Below, piece after piece: positions 46,581-57,689 of a DNA stretch of 64,000 nucleotides (positions are counted from its first letter, which is position 1; each line of letters starts with the position of its first letter). The translations under genes were made by a program, and so were the position numbers. The notes below the pieces were generated by a model. The model was given only the letters and a program-made list of their open reading frames with translations, was not told the origin of the DNA and did not search any database. Origin of the DNA: Acanthacorydalis orientalis (lineage: Eukaryota; Arthropoda; Insecta; Megaloptera; Corydalidae); NCBI GenBank assembly GCA_034766995.1, contig CM068317.1, forward strand, positions 18,737,654 through 18,801,653, given 5' to 3'.

Positions 46581-47194
46581 ATATTATTGTTGTTGTTTTT
46601 TACCTTTTTACTATCTGCTATTGAACAAAAATTTTGTCTCAAGTATTAGACTAGGCATGCACATCAGTTTTAATTGGCGGCAGTTCAATTGATCAGTAAT
46701 AGTCAATAACAATATTTTTCAACATTTTTCTAATAGTGGCACCCCAACTTGGTAACTTTTTCTTGCGGCACTCGTACTTCTTTGTATAATTCGTTGTTTT
46801 ATATAATTATAAATAATTTATAGTACGTGCTAATTAATTTAAATTGTATATTTTCGGTGAAACGATTAAAAAGTGATTAAATAATTATATTTGTATATTC
46901 AATGACAAATTTGTAAATAGTAATGGAAATATAATTATATAGAATAATATATTTAATGCGATATTTCAGCCCCATGAGACTCGTAGATTTTTTTAATATT
47001 AGATAAAATAATAAAAAGACATGCTCTCATTTCCTCCACAACTGATTTATTGTCACAGTTTTTTGTTATTTTTAATAGTTGTTAATGCAGAAAAGATCAA
47101 TTAATTTATATAAATCAGAAGTAGAAAAGTGCAATAGCATGATTAAAACTTTCTTTGCAATATTGGGATATTCATCTTTTACGAGTTGGTATCG
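46581..47194. other. AT-rich non-coding DNA
   Basis: Nothing recognisable. Confidence 0.5.
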
Positions 47195-48110
47195 GTTTTC
47201 CCTTCATTAATTAGTTGATCAGGACGATTCTTTCATCAGCTCTGTGGCTTGTTGCATCGTCCTGTTGGAACCACAAGACATTCAGATCAATATCATCTAA
47301 TTCTAATGACAAAAAAAATGGTTATCATGCTTCGATATCTTTTTCCTATTCACTAGAATCGCTTTACGAGCTTGATTCTCAAAAAAGTAAAGACCAATGA
47401 CTCCACCAGACCACTGTGCGCACCAAATAATAACTATTTCTGTATGCATCGTCTTCTCAACGATCACACTCAGATTTTCTTTACTCCAGATTCGATAGTT
47501 TTGCTTGCTAACTTAGCCAGAGAGTTCTAAATGAGTTTTATCGCTAAAAACGACTTTTTCACATTAACCGTGTTGTTATTCCAGTATCCAATTAACAAAT
47601 CTCTGACGCAGTGAATGTTCTTTTGGATCCAATTCTTGTTTCAAATCAACCTTATAAATCTTCAGCAATAAATTCTTATTCAAAATATGCCATCTGGTCG
47701 TATGTAAAAGGCGAAATTACTATGAACATTGTGAAATTGGCATTTTGGCTCTTCCGGTGCACTTTCACGAACCAAGTCAATGTTTTCTTCAGAACAAGCA
47801 CTGCGAACACATGTTGGTGTTTCTTTAACTTCAACCGATCCACCTCTTCAAATCTAGTCACTAATCGAAGAATTTTTGATTCTAGTGGCCGAGTATCTCA
47901 AGAACAATTTACGAAATATATTTTTTTGCAGAACGACCATTTTTTTAATACAATTGTTTCATATCAGTTCGTTATATTGTTGTATACGAAGCCATAACTA
48001 AAAATAGCAAGGTCATAACTTAACAAATGTCAAAAAAATACAACTGTCAGTTTGACATCTGTGAAATATAACCTTTTAAAAAATTGCGTCCCTATTGGAG
48101 GAAACCTTCT
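47195..48110 (-). pseudogene. Tc3-like (IS630-type) transposase relic
   Basis: Close relative of the 19.3-20.3 kb relic. From the right: CTATTGGAGGAAACC at the edge near 48090, MASYTTI-like start near 47990, FRKLFLRYSATRIKNSSISD region, VDRLKLKKHQHVFAVLVLKKTLTWF in a shadow frame of the SEENIDLVRES region, then FTMFI, LVEEHSL, NLLIGYWNNN, LSGYVSKQ, RVIVEKT, and a decayed C-terminal part. About 70-80% similar to the 19-kb copy by eye in shared stretches. Many frameshifts. Confidence 0.65.
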
Positions 48111-48935
48111 TATTTAATTCTAATAAATAAAACGTTATAATCCAGTAACATGCAACTACATGTTATTGTATTATATAGATGACAAGATTTCTGAGCATTG
48201 CTCACAAAAGCTAAACTAATTAAGTTAACCCAATAAATAAATTGTTATATTCTCGAATATACAAGAAATGAAAATTTAGCACATAATAGAACATGCTTTT
48301 GGTGCTATTGTTATTTCATACCTGTTAAATTGTTCATCGTCATTACGATCGTACTGTGCCAGACAATCAACGGCACGCAATATGAAATAGATAAAAGAGT
48401 CCACACAAAATAAATATTTCGAATGGGTTCCACGAACGAATGTTGCGGTAATATATATTTTATAATAAAGTAAACCTCTAACCACAAATAAAAATAATAG
48501 TCAGAATCTGTCATGCGACATTTAGAAATTTATATTAGTTATTACAGAAATTCCATAAATTTGACATGTAAATAAGTATTGTGGTATAAATATTTAAAAT
48601 TGTTAAATAGAAATATCATGTGCGTTTTCATTGACTAATAATTATGATGAAAAGTTTAATCTAATTGTTTTAATGTTCTTGTAAACTTTCCTCTTTGTAA
48701 ATTTAACATTGGTCACATTATCGTAAAATTTTATTGAAACTTTTTGTAATGAGAACATGTGTACATAAATATAAAAACAGAGACGTACGTTGCCAATATA
48801 AAAGTATTTGATATTGAAGTCCAGAAAAAGAAGAAGAGAGTAAAAAAAATACAATATTATAAAATGAAATCTTAAAGAATCAACTAGTTATAAATAAAAT
48901 AATGTCTAATAAGTTGATCAAATTGTTATCATATA
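48111..48935. other. AT-rich non-coding DNA
   Basis: GTTAACCCAATAAAT at about 48225-48239 resembles the right end of mariner E, but no partner is seen. Frames at 48276-48514 and 48642-48854 are unrecognised. Confidence 0.45.
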
Positions 48936-49350
48936 TTAGGTTGGTGTAAAAATAATTGCGGTTTTTACGTATCGATTATAAAGACGCATATCAGTTAAAA
49001 TTTATATTTATTAATCACAATAAAGATCATTGGCCTGCACACATTGCTACCAACGGGAAACAAATTTGTTTATTCCTACAAGAAAGAATTCTGGAGTGTC
49101 CTGGTATTAATGAATTCTTCGAAAGCGCTTTGAGATGATGCTTGATATTTAAATACCTCCTCTCATAGGACATTATTCAAATGTTTAGAAAAATGATAAT
49201 ATATCGGAGACATGTCTGGAGAATAAGGTGAGTGAAGTAAGGTTTCATAACCAAGTTCATTTAATTTTTTTAAAGTTATTTGTGAGACATGTGGCTGAGA
49301 GTTATCATGAAGAAGAATTGGTCCTCTTCGATTGACTAATGCTGGCCGTA
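48936..49350 (-). mobile_element. Cecropia-type mariner, 5'-truncated
   Basis: The right end TTAGGTTGGTGTAAAAATAA is at the left. The minus strand reads the C-terminal half: LRPALVNRRGPILLHDNSQPHVSQ-type second catalytic block near 49310, LHSPYSPDMSPIYYHFSKHL-type third block near 49200, FESFNEFINTRTLQNSF-type and QQCVQANDLYCD-type end. It breaks off near 49350. It matches 53637-54050 closely. Confidence 0.8.
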
Positions 49351-49702
49351 AATTATATAGATGTATAGGTATGTGTATATATATATATATATATTATAAT
49401 TAAGTATACATTAAATATACATCAAGCTTTTAATTGTAGTGATGACTTTCACTTTTATAAACTTGCAGACCACACTGATAGAAAAAACTTGGCACTAATG
49501 CCAAATGTGATATTCTCATGGAATTTTGGCGAGTATTTGTAGATATTATCTACTTTTGAATTCAAAATACACTATTTGGATGTTCTGATTGTACTGTTTA
49601 CATCCATACAATATTTTGTTCGACAATCATCAATATTTTAAGCCAAATCAAATATAACTTTCATTGTATGTTGTTATTATTTTGAAATTAAGTATTAGTA
49701 AT
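49351..49702. other. AT-rich DNA with short (TA)n
   Basis: TA repeats at 49378-49397; nothing else. Confidence 0.5.
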
Positions 49703-49816
49703 ACAGTTAGTTCCCAGTTTACGTCGAAAATTCGTTCAGAAAGAATACAGCATACGTTGAAATACTGTAAATAAAACAGTACATGTGAAGCACCATGTAT
49801 GCACAAATGAATATGC

Positions 49817-49861
<45 letters not shown>
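49703..49861 (+). other. Pogo-like end fragment plus (TA)n
   Basis: TACAGTTAGTTCCCAGTTTA then CGTCGAAAATTCGTTC resembles the start of pogo/Tigger-like MITEs (CAGTTG..TCCC..TTACG). A matching opposite end was not found. (TA)n occupies 49818-49861. Confidence 0.35.
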
Positions 49862-49862
<1 letters not shown>

Positions 49863-50359
49863 TATTAAGAATAACGTTTATGGTTGTTACAGCCAACTTT
49901 TTTGGCAAACCAATTTAAACAGTTTTTTTTCCATTACAAATTCTTTTTAATATTTTCAATTTTATTTCTAGTAATATTACCTTTCTTACCTTTTTGTTCA
50001 ACATAAATACTTAGATTAACTACTTATCGTTTTCCACTCATACACTGCCGTGCATGTTTTCCCCCAGAATAATTTTTCATCACTCTATACAACATTTATT
50101 GCAGTTCTGCTCTTCATTGTTATTATCCTTTCATTTCATCTATCTTCGTCCGATTATCAATTTTAAAAAAATTATAGAAACATACATTTTATAATAAATG
50201 TATTATAAAATTATTGGTAAATTAATATAATGCGATTAATAACAAATTAATCTTATAACACCATTTAATAATATTTTTTATGACATTGCAAATTTGTAGT
50301 ATGAAAGAAATAGAAAATTTGGTCAAAACTGTTAGAATTATATCTTTAATAGTAAAAAT
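49862..50359. other. AT-rich non-coding DNA
   Basis: Nothing recognisable. Confidence 0.5.
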
Positions 50360-51769
50360 CACAAAGAAAATAGGTCTGGAAAGTACTGGATTAAATCGTT
50401 TATTTACAAACAAATGTAAAAAAGTCACTGAACAATCCCAGATAAATGGAACGAAGCCACCGTAATTCTTCTACACAAAAAAAGGGAGATAAATAGGATT
50501 TGAAAAACTACCGGCCAATTAGTCTACTACCTATAATATATAAGATATTTACAAAAATAATTTTAAAACGTCTACAAGTGCAAATTTATTTCGCTCAACC
50601 AAGGGAACGACCGGAATTTCAAAACTGATTTAGTACAATGGATAACAACCAGGTAGTAAGGGAGATAATCAGCCGATCAAATGAATACCAAATACCAGCC
50701 TGTCTTGGATTTATAGACTATGAAAAAGCTTTCAACTCCATTACCACATCATCGATTATATATGTATGAAAGAACCAAGGTATAGAGGACACATACATGG
50801 AGTTGACAGACAACATCTATCAGCCTGCAGCCTTCATTGTAAACTACAGAAAGAAACAAAAAAGATAAAAATCGAGACTAGTGTAAGACAGGCAGATGCA
50901 ATTTCGCCAAAATTAGTTATTACAACCTTAGAGGAATTATTCAAATCCTTCGACTGGGAGGACAAAGGAATCGAAAAAAAGGCGAAAAATTAAGTCACCT
51001 CCGGTTTGTTGATGATATCGTTATCTTTACAAGTACTTCGGAAGAGCTACAAAAGAGGATAGAAGAATTAAATGATCCCAGTCAAAAAAATGGCATAAAC
51101 ATGAACCACTCAAAAAAAGTGTTGTTCAGTGCGTTTGTTCGACAAAAGAAAATTGAAATAAAAGGAATAGAAATAGACGAAGTTACGAAGGATGTCTATT
51201 TAGGTCAGCTTATTAAGAAATATGGATAATTCATTGAAGAACTAAACAGGAGAATAGAAATGGGACAGAATTCATTTGGACGAATCGCCTCGATATTTAA
51301 TTCCACAATTCCACTCTGTTTGAAGAAGAAAGTATTTGATCAATGTATACTACCAGCCCTCATCTACGACAGCGAAACATGGATGCTTAACGCCAAAATC
51401 ATTCAAAGACACAGAGAAGTATGGAAAGATCTATACTACGAATAACAAGAAGAGATAAGAAAAGAATAGAATGGATAAGAAAACAAACAGGAGTCACAGA
51501 TTTAATAAGAATAGTGAAGAGTCTGAAATGTAAATGGGTTAGGCATGTTGCAAGGAAAGAAGACAACCGATGGATAACAGAAATTATTAACTGGGAACCA
51601 AGGAATTTATAAAAAAAAACACAAGAAAGAGGCCAATGAACAGGTAGGATAATAAAATTAAAATTTTTATTGAGATCAGTGGAAAAGAGAGACATTTAGT
51701 TGTACAAAATGGGAAATCAGGGAAGAGGTTTTTATCTAGCAGTGGATTGACAGAGACTGATGTTGTTGA

Positions 51770-51775
<6 letters not shown>
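50360..51775 (+). pseudogene. RTE-type LINE reverse transcriptase, longer copy
   Basis: Most of a reverse transcriptase in three frames. In order: IPDKWNEATVILLHKKGDK, a stop, DLKNYRPISLLPIIYKIFTKIILKRL (palm start), PACLGFIDYEKAFNSI (motif A with catalytic Asp) at 50695-50742, VRQADAISPKL (normally VRQGD), EELFKSFDWEDKGIE, HLRFVDDIVIFTSTSEEL (motif C, FVDD in place of FADD) near 51005, NMNHSKKVLFSAFVR, YLGQLIKKYG, FDQCILPALIYDSETWMLN, then WIRKQTGVTDLIRIVKSLKCKWVRHVARKEDNRWITEIINWEP. The 3' end is GAGACTGATGTTGTTGATGA running into (TA)n. No endonuclease domain is visible, so it is 5'-truncated. Frameshifts and stops make it dead. Confidence 0.85.

Positions 51776-51810
<35 letters not shown>
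51776..51810. repeat. (TA)n microsatellite at LINE 3' end
   Basis: Starts at the last GATGA of the LINE tail. Confidence 0.95.
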
Positions 51811-51812
<2 letters not shown>

Positions 51813-51904
51813 TTAATTTCAGTAATTTCTGGTTCTCTTTTGCTGAGTTTAGATTCAATGCAGATTTTTTTCTTATTTACATAATACAAAATTTGAAAAA
51901 AAAA

Positions 51905-52045
51905 ATGAACAGGTGTGATAAAGAAATTAAAAATTGAATTGAAAACCAGTAGAAAAGATAGTCATTCAATCGTACAAAATGGAAAATCATAGAAGAGACC
52001 ATCATCCAGGAATGGATTGACAGAGGTTGATGATAATGATTATAA
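51905..52045 (+). repeat. RTE LINE 3' end fragment
   Basis: Matches the last 140 bp of the RTE copies: RCDKEIKN-type coding, KWKIIEETIIQEWIDRG, then GTTGATGATAATGATTATAA. It is a separate, very short insertion just downstream of the longer copy. Confidence 0.8.
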
Positions 52046-52487
52046 AAGTAACAGTTGTCAAACATAAATATATAACATAATATCGGTATATATTCTTAAG
52101 AAATATATTACATAAACCGTTTCTAGATATATTAGATTTTAATGCAGAAATTTACATTTTAAAGGGATACTTTAAATAAATATTTATATTAAAAATGTAA
52201 CGAAAGTTTGACTACTGAGTAAGAGATTATTTTTTTCACAACCTTTTCTGTTTTTTTTTAAAAAAAAAAATCATATTTATAATAGAAGATTTTATTCAAT
52301 TTAATTTTCGAAAACAGTTAAAACTTTTATTATATTTTACCATTTCTCAAACTTTCATGCATCTATTAGTACTTGTAACAACAAAGTAGTAAAATAACAG
52401 TAACAAGAAATTGGTTAATAACCATTCAATTAAAAAAAATGTAAGGGTTAAAGAAAAACATATTTATGTTGAGTGCCAACTAGTATA

Positions 52488-52549
<62 letters not shown>

Positions 52550-53636
52550 CAAGTTGATGGATAATGGCATTTTTGAAATACTAAACTACATTTCTGGGGT
52601 GCATTAAGACGTTTGTGATAAATTGTTGCTAGTGTAAGAGATATATGTTGTGTACGTGCAAATATACACACATATAAAGTTTACAATAGAAATGAATATT
52701 AATCTGAAATATATTTTCGTGTATATGACTCATCAGTACAAAAACTAGTCCAAACAAACTCATTGATACGGTATTAATAAAAACGTTCGATCAATCGTAT
52801 AAGAGAGATAACACACCGGCAACATGAGTAATAAACTGAGATAAGATTATCTTATAATGAATATCGTTGACAGTCTACATTGAAACAATGGAATAATATT
52901 TATGTAATTTTCCATGTTAAATTATGCATGATGATACGAATCTTTTTACCTACATGAATCATATATACATTGCAAATGAACGTGTATATATGCATACAGA
53001 TAAACCCTAACATGTCAATCTGGCAGATGTAACGTTTTCCCACTAATGTTCGATTCGAATACATTTCCATCCTGAAAAACTTGATAATTACTCGAACGCA
53101 ATTTTACATTTTGTTGTACGCGTTGTGTTATTTTTTTTGTTTGATTTATTTTACAATCACGTCGAGTTTCCGCTGTGCAGTTTTTTTTTTCATTCTGCGA
53201 ATTTCTATTAAAACTGCATACGTGCATTATGTTACAATTACAATATTTTAATTATACCACATATTTACATGTATAAGAACGAAACAAAGAATTGCTATTT
53301 GAAAGTTACGGTCTTTGTACTGTCAGCGTTGATTTATTGTTTGGTTTTTTTCAATAACTTTAAAATTTTCCTCAATATGATGACAAATATAATTTAAAAT
53401 CAATTTTTATATAAGATATCAAAATTTTATACATTAGTGTTTTCAGTCTTGAATATTTATTATGAAGATAACATAACTGAACAGTTATTAGAATTAAAGG
53501 AGATATAAGATAATATGTTGTACTCGAAAATGAAAATTACCTTTTTACAATAGTATCAGTAACTTTCTCAAATGGATTCTTTTATTATTCAACAAATCGT
53601 ACCATTTTTTTTCAATCAAAGATACTCAAAAAAATA
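52046..53636. other. AT-rich non-coding DNA
   Basis: (TA)n at about 52490-52546. The minus-strand frame 53015-53227 is unrecognised. No gene. Confidence 0.55.
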
Positions 53637-54963
53637 TTAGATTGGTGCAAAAATAACTGCGGTTTTCACATATCGATTATCAAGACGCATATATCAGTTA
53701 AAAATTATACTTATTAATCAAAATAAAGACCATTGGCCTGTACACATTTCTCCAAAGAAGAAACAAGTTTGTGTATTCCTTACAAGATAGAATTCTAGAG
53801 TTCTGGTATTAACGAATTCATCGAACGCGCTTTGAGAGCAGTTGCTTAATCGTTGAAAACCTTCTCTTGTAAGAAAGTACTGAAATATTTAAAAAAAATG
53901 ATAATTTGTCAGGTGCAAAGAATAAGGTGGGTGAGGTAGGATTTCATAGTCCAGTAAATTTGATTTGTTTTAGTCATTTGTGAGTCATTTGAATGTTGTC
54001 ATGAAGAAGTATTACTCCTCTTTGATTGACTAATGCTAGCCGTAAACGATGCAAATTCTTGTGCAGTTTTTCAATTTCCTGATAATATTTTTCTGCTGTT
54101 ATTGTTTTACCAGGATTTAAGAAGTTGTAGTGAATGATGCTACTAACCGACTACCAAACAGTGACCAAATGTTTTTTTTTTCATAAAGCTTTGGTTAAGG
54201 AAACTGTTTTGGTGCTTCTCCTCGGTCTAACCACTGTGATGAACGTTTATGATTGTTGTAGAGAATCCACTTTTCATCACATGTGACAATATGATCAAGA
54301 AAGGGATCATTTTTGTTACGCAAAAGAAACGCAGAGCAGACTTTGTATCGTCGAATTGCTTGATGTTCGTTTAGTTCATACGGCAACCGTTTATCCAGCT
54401 TTTTTGTTTTTCCAATTAGGCTCAAATGTCAAACAACTGTTGAATTATCAACATTGAATTCTTCTGCCACCTCTCGAGTTGTTTTACGTGGGTTCGCTTC
54501 AATAATGGTTCTTATATCATTATTGTCTATAGCTGAAGGACGTCCACGACCCTCCTCATCATCAAGCCTTTCGTTTATGTTACGAAATTTTTGGAAGCAG
54601 TGTTAAGCTGTATGTTCACTAATTGACTCTTCGTCAAAAACAAATCTGATATTTCGAGTAGTTTCTGTTGCTTCACGTTCCAATTTAAAGTCATACAATA
54701 AAATCGCGAGAATTTGCTTTATTTTCATGATTAATTTAAAAGGTTATATCCAACAATACTAAAGAATGTTAAAAGAATGTTAAAACAATAGACATAAGGT
54801 GAAATCAGTAGTGCTAATTTCATTGTTTACAATGGGGTATTACATGTCTATAACAAAAGACTTTTCAAACGATTTTTCTAGTTACTGTTATCTAATGGTA
54901 ACTAGAAAAATCGGCGTCAAACTTAAAATGATAAAAACCGCAATTATTTTTGCACACATCTAA
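53637..54963 (-). mobile_element. Full-length cecropia-type mariner (1,327 bp)
   Basis: Left TTAGATTGGTGCAAAAATAA, right (inverted) TTAGATGTGTGCAAAAATAA; TA at 53635-53636 and 54964-54965. Inverted relative to the 11912 copy. Slightly longer than a standard element because of small insertions. Confidence 0.95.
53714..54728 (-). pseudogene. Cecropia-type mariner transposase, near full length
   Basis: Unlike the 12-kb copy, this keeps an ATG (54728). It reads MKIKQILAILLYDFKLEREATETTRNIRFVF (first helix-turn-helix), one stop, then FQKFRNINERLDDEEGRGRPS, IRTIIEANPRKTTREVAEEFNVDNSTVV (second helix-turn-helix), LSLIGKTKKLDKRLPYELNEHQ, SAFLLRNKNDPFLDHIVTCDEKWILYNN (first catalytic Asp), and SSQWLDRGEAPKQFP. 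The second block gives LLHDNIQM; the third is degraded (FAPDKLSFF where SPDLSPTDYHFF is expected). The C-terminus is AFDEFVNT then a frameshift to the LYFD end. About 338 codons, normal length. Inactive, but its N-terminal half is the best preserved of this lineage here. Confidence 0.9.
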
Positions 54964-54965
54964 TA

Positions 54966-55389
54966 TTATTAATTATTTTCGATTATCTCTTATTTGCATA
55001 TCAATGGTAACACCATCATCCTCAAAGTGCTAAATAACAGAAACATCTGTGATTTGAAGTGCACATAAGTGACAATCGAAAATAATAAATAATAGTTTAT
55101 TGAATATTTATGATTGAAACATTTTGGTGTGGTTTATTTGTTGAAAAAATTAATCATTTAAGGAAGTGAATTTAGTCACGGTGTACGAACTATTTTATGA
55201 CAAAAAAACATATTTGACGTCTCATTACTATATGAAAAAGATTGTTGAAAACACACGACATTTGATTTAAACAACATTTTAAGAATATTTACAACTGTTG
55301 TAAAATTATCAGATGTGTGTAAACGTAATAGTCTTCTTTGGAAAATTTTAGATTTATTTTCATAATGCATAATATACAATTCAATGATC
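54966..55389. other. AT-rich non-coding DNA
   Basis: Nothing recognisable; frame 55176-55391 is unrecognised. Confidence 0.5.
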
Positions 55390-55592
55390 AAAATAGTTTC
55401 CCCACTTATAAACCAACACTTTTGTGACTTTCTGCCATCACTCTAGTAAATTTCGGATTCATTTCCGGAAAAAAAGACATCGACTTGGTGACAATGAAAT
55501 CATCGATTCATTTTCGGATCTCAATCATGTCTCGAAAACGCTGTCCGATTAAAGAGTTTTGCATTGACTGAAATAAATAATAATTTAAAAGC
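55390..55592 (-). pseudogene. Mariner C-terminal fragment, mauritiana-like
   Basis: The minus strand reads LLNYYLFQSMQNSLIGQRF (consensus like SDYHLFRSMQNSLxGxRF), then IEIRKRIDDFIVTKSMSFF and FTRVMAESHKSVGL (normally LPERWQKVV). This is the region after the third catalytic Asp in mauritiana/mellifera-type mariners. It is fused near 55592 to a Tc3-like fragment on the opposite strand. Confidence 0.65.
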
Positions 55593-55820
55593 ATCAATCG
55601 ACTGTGTCCGAGATTTGTTGATTGGATACTAGACTCAGCAATTTTTTTTTTAAAAAAGTCATCTTTAGCAATGAGGCTCATTTTAAACTTTCTGGCTACG
55701 CTAATAAACAAGACTCCAGATTTTGGGGTAAAGAAAATCCGAGGGTGATCGCTAAGAAGCCACTGCATACAGAGTGACCGTTTGGTGCGAACTTTCGTCC
55801 AATGGAGTCATTTGTCCTCA
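55593..55820 (+). pseudogene. Tc3-like transposase fragment, first (duplicated) piece
   Basis: Reads CPRFVDWILDS, a stop, FFKKVIFSNEAHFKLSGYANKQDSRFWGKENPRVIAKKPLHTE, a stop, then PFGANF and PMES. This is the first catalytic Asp region (FSDEAHF, here changed to SNEAHF). The same region occurs again at 56055-56200 within the next piece, so the gene is partly duplicated and out of order. Confidence 0.7.
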
Positions 55821-55821
55821 T

Positions 55822-56735
55822 GTTTTTGATAATCAGAAGAAAACATTGACATGGTTCATGAAAGTGTACTGTAACAGCCAGAAATGTCAATTTCACGACG
55901 TTCACAGCAATTGGACCTTTTACGCATGACCACATGGCTAATTTTGAATGTTACTAAAGGTTTATAAGGTTCAATTAACACAGGAATTAAAGCCAAAAGA
56001 ATATTCTCTGCGTCAGAGATTTGTTAATTGAATACTGGAATAACAACACGGTTTGTTTAAAAAAGTCGTCTTTAGCGATGAGGCTCATTTTAAACTCTCT
56101 GGCTACGTTAATAAGCAACACTCCGAAAATCCGAGAGTGATCGTAGATCAGTCACTGCATACAGAAAAAGTAACTGTTTCATGCGCACTTTGGTCCGCTG
56201 GAGTCACTGGTATCACTGGTCCTTTTTTGAGAATCAGGCCGACAAAGCGATTACTATAAATGGAGAAAGATACCGAAACATGATAACTAATGTTTCATGG
56301 TTAGAATTGGATGATATTGATCTGGAGGACATGATTACAGCAGGATGGTACAATAAACCGCACAGCTAGTGAAATAATTAATTTAATAAAGACGAAGTTT
56401 CCTGGTCCAGAAATGGAGACATTGATTAGTCATCGAGAGTAATTTAACACCGTTGAGCTACTTTCTTTGGTGGCACGTTAAACGACAGATGTACGCCAAT
56501 AATCCTAAAACAATTTCCGACCTAAAAGATGGAATTCGAAAAGTAATTCACGAGATAAAGTCCGAGTTGTGTAGAAATGTTATTGAAAATTTTAACAAAA
56601 GAATTATTACTTGTAAGGAAACACATGGCGGTCACTTACATGATATTATTTTTTATTTATAAATGGTATTCCCCCAACTATCATTTACAATAAAGAAACT
56701 TGACATTTCAGCGCGAAAATTCTGTTTTATTTAAA
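55822..56735 (+). pseudogene. Tc3-like transposase relic, main piece
   Basis: Begins upstream of the catalytic domain (ENIDMVHESV-like and NVNFTTFTAIGPFTHDHMA, matching the linker of the 20-kb copy). It continues with SQKNILCVRDLLIEYWNNN and FKKVVFSDEAHFKLSGYVNKQHSENPRVIVDQSLHTEKVTVSCAL (first catalytic Asp intact). Then come ENQADKAITINGERYRNMITNVSW, LDDIDLEDM, YFLWWHVKRQMYANNPKTISDLKDGIRKVIHEIKSELCRNVIENFNKRI, and GGHLHDIIFYL. The second catalytic block (QQDGxxCHTA) is replaced by QQDGTINRTAS in a damaged frame. Only frameshifts and a short deletion separate the blocks; this is the best-preserved C-terminus of the family here. Confidence 0.8.
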
Positions 56736-56771
56736 ATTTAAAAAACTACATCCTTATTGTCAAACCCTATA

Positions 56772-57687
56772 CGAGGTCAGACAATTAAGTAATGCGACCG
56801 ATTTTTTTTCTCGGCCTGTGGTAACACTGCGAACCTGTAACTCCGCCACCGTAATAGCAGATCCCTACTCTCTCGATTGAGACCTTGACCACCCTCGTAC
56901 GATCATTTCTTCGCCAGCTGTTTAGTGTTTTGTAACAACGCGCAAGTAGTGCATGTCACGAAAATGGCAAAAAGCCCACCGAATGAACATCGCTCAAGAT
57001 TGTCTCGAGCAGGTTGAAAGGTCGAGTTATTACTGGTGATGAAAGTTGGTTCTTTCAATATGACCCCGAAACTAAACGACAAAGCCAACAGTGGCTGTCC
57101 CCTGGAGCACCAAGGCCAAATAAGGCGAGAATGAGCAAGTCCAAAGTGAAAACCATGTTGATTTGCTTCTTCGACAGCAAAGGGGTGGTTCACAAAGAGT
57201 TCGTACCACCTGGACAAACCGTAAATCAAGTATTCTACCGCAATGTGCTCGAAAAATTACGAAAAAGGGTGCTCAGAGTGCGTCCAGAGATCGCGAAGAC
57301 TTGGGTTCTGCATCACGACAATGCTCCCTGTCACAGTGCTTTCAGTGTCTCTCAGTTTTTGGCGTCTAAAGGCATCGCAACGTTACCACAACCGCCCTAT
57401 TCACCGGACATGTCACCCTGCGACTTTTTCCTATTCCCCCATATGAAAAAATTCGTCAAAGGTCGACATTTTGACTCAGTTGAAGATATCCAAGAATCTG
57501 TGACGAGGGTACTCGGAGAGGTCCCACAAGAAGTGTTCCAGAATTGTTACGAAAACTGGAAAACTCGCTGGAATAAGTGTATAGATGCGGGAGGGGACTA
57601 CCTTGAAGGGGATCGCAGCGATGTACCTTAATTTTTAAATATACTCGATTTTTGAATTTTGTCGCATTACTTAATTGTCTGACTTCG
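56772..57687 (+). mobile_element. Mariner A copy 2, internally deleted (916 bp)
   Basis: Left CGAGGTCAGACAATTAAGTA; right, inverted, CGAAGTCAGACAATTAAGTA (one mismatch). TA at 56770-56771 and 57688-57689. It is opposite in orientation to the copy at 6355 and nearly identical, with the same 5' leader but a different internal deletion. Confidence 0.95.
57014..57631 (+). pseudogene. Mariner A transposase catalytic domain, no usable start
   Basis: A 205-codon open frame reading VITGDESWFFQYDPETKRQS, then KARMSKSKVKTMLICFFDSKGVVHKEFVPPGQTVNQVFY, HHDNAPCHS, YSPDMSPCDFFLFPHMKK and WNKCIDAGGDY to the end. All three catalytic Asp residues are intact with 34-residue spacing. The frame has no ATG at its upstream edge; the first in-frame ATG is at 57131, after the first Asp. 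The leader's own ATG (56964) opens MAKSPPNEHRSRLSRAG and stops. A deletion of roughly 17 bp after CLEQVE shifts the frame relative to copy 1. It is therefore dead, although the catalytic frame is almost unmutated. Confidence 0.85.
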
Positions 57688-57689
57688 TA

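Noticed and set aside
48225..48239. Possible mariner E right end (GTTAACCCAATAAAT)
   Set aside because: Too short and without a partner or coding remnant.
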